DNA of 11,825 nucleotides from Planctomycetota bacterium (GTDB lineage Bacteria; Planctomycetota; Planctomycetia; Pirellulales; Lacipirellulaceae). The stretch is from contig JAJRUA010000183.1 in assembly GCA_024278035.1 (NCBI GenBank), positions 1 through 11,825 of the forward strand, given 5' to 3'. The position numbers and the translations under genes are program-made. Position 1 is the first letter of the stretch; each line of letters opens with the position of its first letter. The notes beneath the pieces were generated by a model. That model saw only the letters and a program-made list of their open reading frames with translations. It ran no database searches and was not told the DNA's origin. Of this stretch, positions 8,777 to 11,825 are shown piece after piece.

Positions 8777-8815
8777 CCGTGGTTTCACATTGGTCGTCTG
8801 GGGATTGGGCATAAG

Positions 8816-9829
8816 ATGATGCGAGTTGCGATTTATGGGGCGTCGGGGTACACCGGCTTGGAGCTGCTCAAGCTTCTGGCTCGGCATCCGCACGTGGAGG
8901 TGACAGTCCTCACGACCCGCCAGCAAGACAGCCCGTCGATTGCTGAGGTCCACCCTTCACTGCGTGGCGTGTTCGATCTTCCGCTAGAGAATCTATCGAC
9001 CACCCAAGTCGCCGAACGGGCCGATGCGGTGTTCACCTGCCTGCCCCATGCGGCGAGTGCGGAGGTGGTTTCGCAGCTTGTGGGTCGGGGCCTCAAGGTC
9101 GTTGACCTGAGTGCCGACTACCGCATCACGGACCGGGCCATCTACGAAAAGTGGTACGGCGTGACGCATCCTGACCCGGAACGAATTGGCAAGACGCCCT
9201 ACGGTCTGCCTGAACTTTACCGCGAAGCGATCCAAGGTGCCCAGCTTGTGGCGAACCCCGGATGCTATCCAACAGCAGCGCTATTAGGTTTGGCTCCTTT
9301 GGTGCGAGCAGGGGTGATCGAAACCTCGGGCATTGTGATCGATGCGAAGAGTGGCGTTAGCGGTGCCGGGCGCAACCCGAAACCAGGGCTACATTTTCCG
9401 GAATGCAACGAAAGCTGCTCGCCTTACGGTGTCGGCACGCACCGGCACATGCCGGAAATTGACCAAGTGCTTTCGGAGGTATCAGGTGGCGAAGAGATTG
9501 AAGTCGTTTTTACGCCGCATCTCTTGCCGATGGATCGGGGTGAACTTTGCACCTGTTACGCAACGGTTGCCAAGGGAACCGACGCGGCCGACTTGCAGGC
9601 AGCGCTGCACAAGGCGTACGACGACGAGCCCTTTGTCGAAGTCGTTGCTTCGCCGCCCGCGACGAAGCACGTGATTGGAACCAACCGATGCCACGTCTAT
9701 GCCACGGTCGTGCGAGGCAAGGGGGTGGTTATTAGCGTGATTGATAATTTGATTAAAGGCGCTTCGGGCGCGGCGGTGCAGAATTTCAACCTGATGCACG
9801 GCTTTGAAGAGACAACGGCGCTTGTGTAA
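8816..9829 (+). CDS. argC: N-acetyl-gamma-glutamyl-phosphate reductase
   Basis: A 337-residue cytosolic NADPH enzyme that reduces N-acetylglutamyl phosphate to N-acetylglutamate semialdehyde in arginine synthesis. The dinucleotide-binding GASGYTGLELLKLL is at 8-21, the catalytic cysteine is in VANPGCYPTA (Cys150), the SGVSGAGRNP loop is at 179-188, and the HRHMPEI motif is at 209-215. PHLLPMDRGELCT (234-246) and the C-terminal NLIKGASGAAVQNFNLM are also typical. The length is normal. Two adjacent ATGs (8816 and 8819) are equally possible; the second gives MRVAIYGASG. There is no strong Shine-Dalgarno. argJ follows after 92 nt and a shared transcript is likely. argB and argD are not in this window. 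Confidence 0.96.
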   Translation: MMRVAIYGASGYTGLELLKLLARHPHVEVTVLTTRQQDSPSIAEVHPSLRGVFDLPLENLSTTQVAERADAVFTCLPHAASAEVVSQLVGRGLKVVDLSADYRITDRAIYEKWYGVTHPDPERIGKTPYGLPELYREAIQGAQLVANPGCYPTAALLGLAPLVRAGVIETSGIVIDAKSGVSGAGRNPKPGLHFPECNESCSPYGVGTHRHMPEIDQVLSEVSGGEEIEVVFTPHLLPMDRGELCTCYATVAKGTDAADLQAALHKAYDDEPFVEVVASPPATKHVIGTNRCHVYATVVRGKGVVISVIDNLIKGASGAAVQNFNLMHGFEETTALV

Positions 9830-9921
9830 GCGGATTGCATGTTAGTTGACCCAAGAGCCCTCGCCTTCCCCCCATTTCCCATAAAACGGCCTCCCCCAGA
9901 AAGCGGGAGAGGGGACAGAAA

Positions 9922-11142
9922 ATGACGAACTTACCTTCCAACAACGACGGCTTCCCCAAGGGCTTTAGCGGCGCGGGTATTTACTGTGGCGTGAAGAGCG
10001 ACGCGGAGAAGCTGGACCTTTCGCTGCTCGTCAGCGATCGGCCAGCCGTAGGGGTGGGCGTTTATACTCAGAATCTAGTACAGGCTGCGCCCGTGGTATT
10101 GGACCGAGAGCGGACGCCCTGCGATACGATTCGGGCCGTTGTCATTAACTCTGGCGTTGCGAACGCTTGTACCGGAGACCAAGGCAAGGCGGATGCCGAG
10201 CAGATGGCCGCCCTTACGGAGAAGGCACTTGCCACGGACGCCGGGTCAGCACTCGTCCTCTCGACGGGCGTGATTGGCGAGCCTTTGCCCATGGATAAAA
10301 TCGCGGCAGGGATTTCCGTCGCCGCTGCCGCTCTTTCGGACGACCTCACGGCCCTCGAATTGGCGGCACGGGGGATGATGACAACCGACACCGTCCCGAA
10401 AATCCGGAGCCGAAAGGTAACGATCGGCGGGCAAGAAATCACCGTCACCGGTCTCGCTAAAGGGGCCGCGATGATTGGCCCCAACATGGCGACCATGCTC
10501 GCCGTTGTGATGACGGACGCAAAAATTGCCACCACGGATGCCCAAGCCGCCCTGATCGAAGCCGTTGATGAATCGTTCAATTGCATTAGCGTCGATGGCC
10601 ATACCAGCACGAATGACACGGTTTTGTTATTAGCCAACGGCGCGGCTGCGGAGAAAGGGGCCGAGCCACTTTCAGGAAAGGGGCTTGCAGCGTTTCGGGC
10701 AACATTGGTCGAAGTGTGCGAAGATCTAGCCGTCTCAATCCCGGCGGACGGCGAAGGGGCGACGCACCTCATTACGGTCGAAATCCATGGCTCTGCCACA
10801 CGCGACGATGCGGTACGAATTGGCAAGACGATCGCTGACAGCCCCTTAGTAAAGACCGCCATTGCCGGGGCCGACCCCAATTGGGGACGTATCGTTTCTG
10901 CTGCCGGCTACGCAGGCGTGCCGTTCGACCCGGAAGGAGTCACTCTCCTTATCAACGGCTTGCTCGTTTACGAAAAGGGAACGCCCGTCAAGTTCGACGA
11001 AGCGACCGTTTCTGATAGTATTCGTTCAAAGCGAGAGACGCTTCTCGTATTGTTGCTAGACGAAGGAACCGCCTCGGCACGCTTCTGGACTACGGACCTA
11101 ACAGCAGAGTACGTGCGGCTGAATGCCGATTATAGAACTTGA
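9922..11142 (+). CDS. argJ: Bifunctional ornithine acetyltransferase / N-acetylglutamate synthase
   Basis: A 406-residue Ntn-hydrolase-like enzyme that recycles the acetyl group: N-acetylornithine plus glutamate gives ornithine plus N-acetylglutamate. Some members also use acetyl-CoA. The precursor cleaves itself into two chains at the conserved MIGPNMATMLAVV: the cut falls between Ala190 and Thr191, and Thr191 becomes the nucleophile. Other landmarks are STGVIGEPLP (114-123), DGHTSTNDT (225-233) and GADPNWGRI (316-324). The usual KGSGMIHPNMATML reads KGAAMIGPNMATML here; the Ala-Thr pair is intact. AGAGGGGA (9908-9915) is a good ribosome site 6 nt before ATG. Just upstream, CTCCC (9891-9895) can pair with GGGAG (9905-9909), overlapping that site, which might lower initiation. 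It works directly with argC. A long antisense frame (10068-10880) is an artefact of codon use. Confidence 0.96.
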   Translation: MTNLPSNNDGFPKGFSGAGIYCGVKSDAEKLDLSLLVSDRPAVGVGVYTQNLVQAAPVVLDRERTPCDTIRAVVINSGVANACTGDQGKADAEQMAALTEKALATDAGSALVLSTGVIGEPLPMDKIAAGISVAAAALSDDLTALELAARGMMTTDTVPKIRSRKVTIGGQEITVTGLAKGAAMIGPNMATMLAVVMTDAKIATTDAQAALIEAVDESFNCISVDGHTSTNDTVLLLANGAAAEKGAEPLSGKGLAAFRATLVEVCEDLAVSIPADGEGATHLITVEIHGSATRDDAVRIGKTIADSPLVKTAIAGADPNWGRIVSAAGYAGVPFDPEGVTLLINGLLVYEKGTPVKFDEATVSDSIRSKRETLLVLLLDEGTASARFWTTDLTAEYVRLNADYRT

Positions 11143-11147
11143 GGGGG

Positions 11148-11364
11148 AAAAGACTCACGCAAAGACGCTAAGGCGCGAAGAATGTAAACCATCCGATCGA
11201 ATATCGAAACCATCTTATCCACTAATTTTCGTAGTAAGTAACAAAGTGTTTCGCGCAGAGACGCGGGGACGGCAGAGGAGGGAATTTAGAACTCTGCCGT
11301 CCCCGCGTCTCTGTGAGATTTTCCTTTCGTCCTTTGCGTCTTAGCGCCTTTGGGCGAGACTTTT
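11148..11364. repeat. Palindromic intergenic repeat element (MITE-like) after argJ
   Basis: It starts 5 nt after the argJ stop. The ends are imperfect inverted repeats of 35 nt (11148-11182 and 11330-11364, 28/35 identical). They are built from period-8 units: CGCAAAGA, CGCTAAGG, CGCGAAGA on the left, and on the right, read on the minus strand, CGCTAAGA, CGCAAAGG, ACGAAAGG. A separate perfect inverted repeat lies in the right-centre (11256-11313). No gene is visible inside. The units are close to those at 7428-7453. Confidence 0.8.
11256..11313. terminator. 22-bp perfect hairpin, possible argJ terminator without a strong T-run
   Basis: Positions 11256-11277 and 11292-11313 are perfect inverted repeats of 22 nt around a 14-nt loop. 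The left arm contains ACGCGGGGACGG and is strongly GC-rich. The sequence after it is TGAGATTTTCC, with only four T in a row. It would form a very stable stem in RNA of either strand and probably limits readthrough from argJ into the channel gene. It may equally be just the core of the repeat element. Confidence 0.5.
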
Positions 11365-11401
11365 GCTATTCCGAACTCCGTAATCCCCCTTCAGCATTCC
11401 T

Positions 11402-11825
11402 CTGTCTCTCCTTCAACGTATCCGACGTGGTCTTCTCTTGCTCGGCGGCTTTTTTGCCGTTGCGGTGGTAGGATACCAATGGTTGACGGGATGCACGTGG
11501 CTTGAAGCGGTTTATTTTTTCGTGGTGACGGTCTCCACGGTCGGCTATTCCGAGCAAAGTACCGCGCCAGCCGACGTAAAGCTTTTTACGATCGGCATGA
11601 TCTCGATCGGAGTGGTCGGAATCGGTTATCTTGTCGGTCTGATCGTTCAGTCGATGATCGAAGGCCAAATTGACATCGCCTTAGGGGCACGACGTATGAC
11701 ACGTGATATCCAACAACTTTCGGGCCACACTCTCGTTTGTGGATACGGCCGAACAGGCCAAACCATTGCGGCGGAGTTGGCCAGAAGAAACAAGCCTTAC
11801 GTCATTATTGACCACGAGCCAGGAG
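11402..11825 (+). CDS. Two-TM potassium-channel-like protein with TrkA-N/RCK domain (3' end beyond window)
   Basis: 141 residues are visible and the gene runs off the right end. Counting from codon 11402, a basic start LQRIRRG precedes TM1 (about 11-29), then a pore helix and filter TVSTVGYSE (43-51), TM2 (about 62-86), and an RCK Rossmann start LVCGYGRTGQ (111-120) followed by the acidic strand end VIID (134-137). This order fits a Kch/MthK-like K+ channel gated by a cytoplasmic RCK domain. The filter reads GYS, not the usual GYG. The start is uncertain: the frame opens after TAA 11381-11383 and has no ATG before TM1. Candidates are ATT 11396, CTG 11402 and TTG 11438. TTG would begin inside TM1 and lose the basic residues, so I prefer an upstream start. 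None has a good Shine-Dalgarno. Confidence 0.82.
   Translation, partial: MSLLQRIRRGLLLLGGFFAVAVVGYQWLTGCTWLEAVYFFVVTVSTVGYSEQSTAPADVKLFTIGMISIGVVGIGYLVGLIVQSMIEGQIDIALGARRMTRDIQQLSGHTLVCGYGRTGQTIAAELARRNKPYVIIDHEPG

Noticed and set aside
10068..10880. Minus-strand 270-codon open frame inside argJ
   Set aside because: It is antisense to a fully conserved argJ, has Ala/Ser/Val/Thr-rich shadow composition, no recognisable motif and no ribosome site.
11148..11364. CRISPR array or integron attC reading of the repeats
   Set aside because: Units are 8-9 nt and contiguous, with no regular spacers; no cas genes or integrase are present; the palindromes lack attC core sites.
11366..11668. Minus-strand 100-codon open frame at the right end
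   Set aside because: It is antisense to the clearly coding channel gene and is a His/Asp/Arg-rich shadow.

Overview
The window looks like chromosomal DNA of a planctomycete, probably of the Pirellulales. The evidence is a secreted Tyr/Pro/Val-rich small protein, a long outer-membrane-type beta-barrel protein with a Cys/Gly-rich insert, mostly single-gene transcription units with roomy spacers, and spacers filled with short-period purine-rich repeats. This taxonomic call is an inference from style and remembered homologues, not from a marker gene.

Layout: 1-290 is a short leader with an undecided gene end. 291-1871 (+) encodes a ComM/YifB-type AAA+ ATPase, followed by a small ferritin-like protein (1978-2433, +) and a small secreted protein (2685-3065, +) that ends at a strong intrinsic terminator. 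A signal-peptide-bearing barrel protein (3227-4636, -) converges on that terminator. Its start region, which contains a 12-bp inverted repeat, is divergent from adenine deaminase (4925-6571, +). A 394-bp palindromic repeat element then separates adenine deaminase from a convergent small gene of unknown function with a ParB-like C-terminus (6978-7397, -). Next come hemB (7556-8572, +), argC (8816-9829, +) and argJ (9922-11142, +), a second palindromic repeat element with a 22-bp perfect hairpin (11148-11364), and the start of a two-TM potassium-channel-like protein with an RCK/TrkA-N domain that runs off the right end.

How the genes work together: argC and argJ are consecutive steps of the acetylated arginine pathway and probably share a transcript. 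hemB belongs to tetrapyrrole synthesis and ade to purine salvage. The rest are unrelated single genes, so this is mostly a housekeeping neighbourhood. I do not see a defence island, prophage, integron or CRISPR array.

The most interesting signals are non-coding. At least four intergenic gaps (6577-6970, 7421-7453, 8641-8718, 11148-11364) carry related 8-9-nt-period repeats, and two of these gaps have nested inverted-repeat architecture beginning about 5 nt after a stop codon. Other points are the Cys-rich insert of the barrel protein and the apparent lack of an ATG start in the channel gene.
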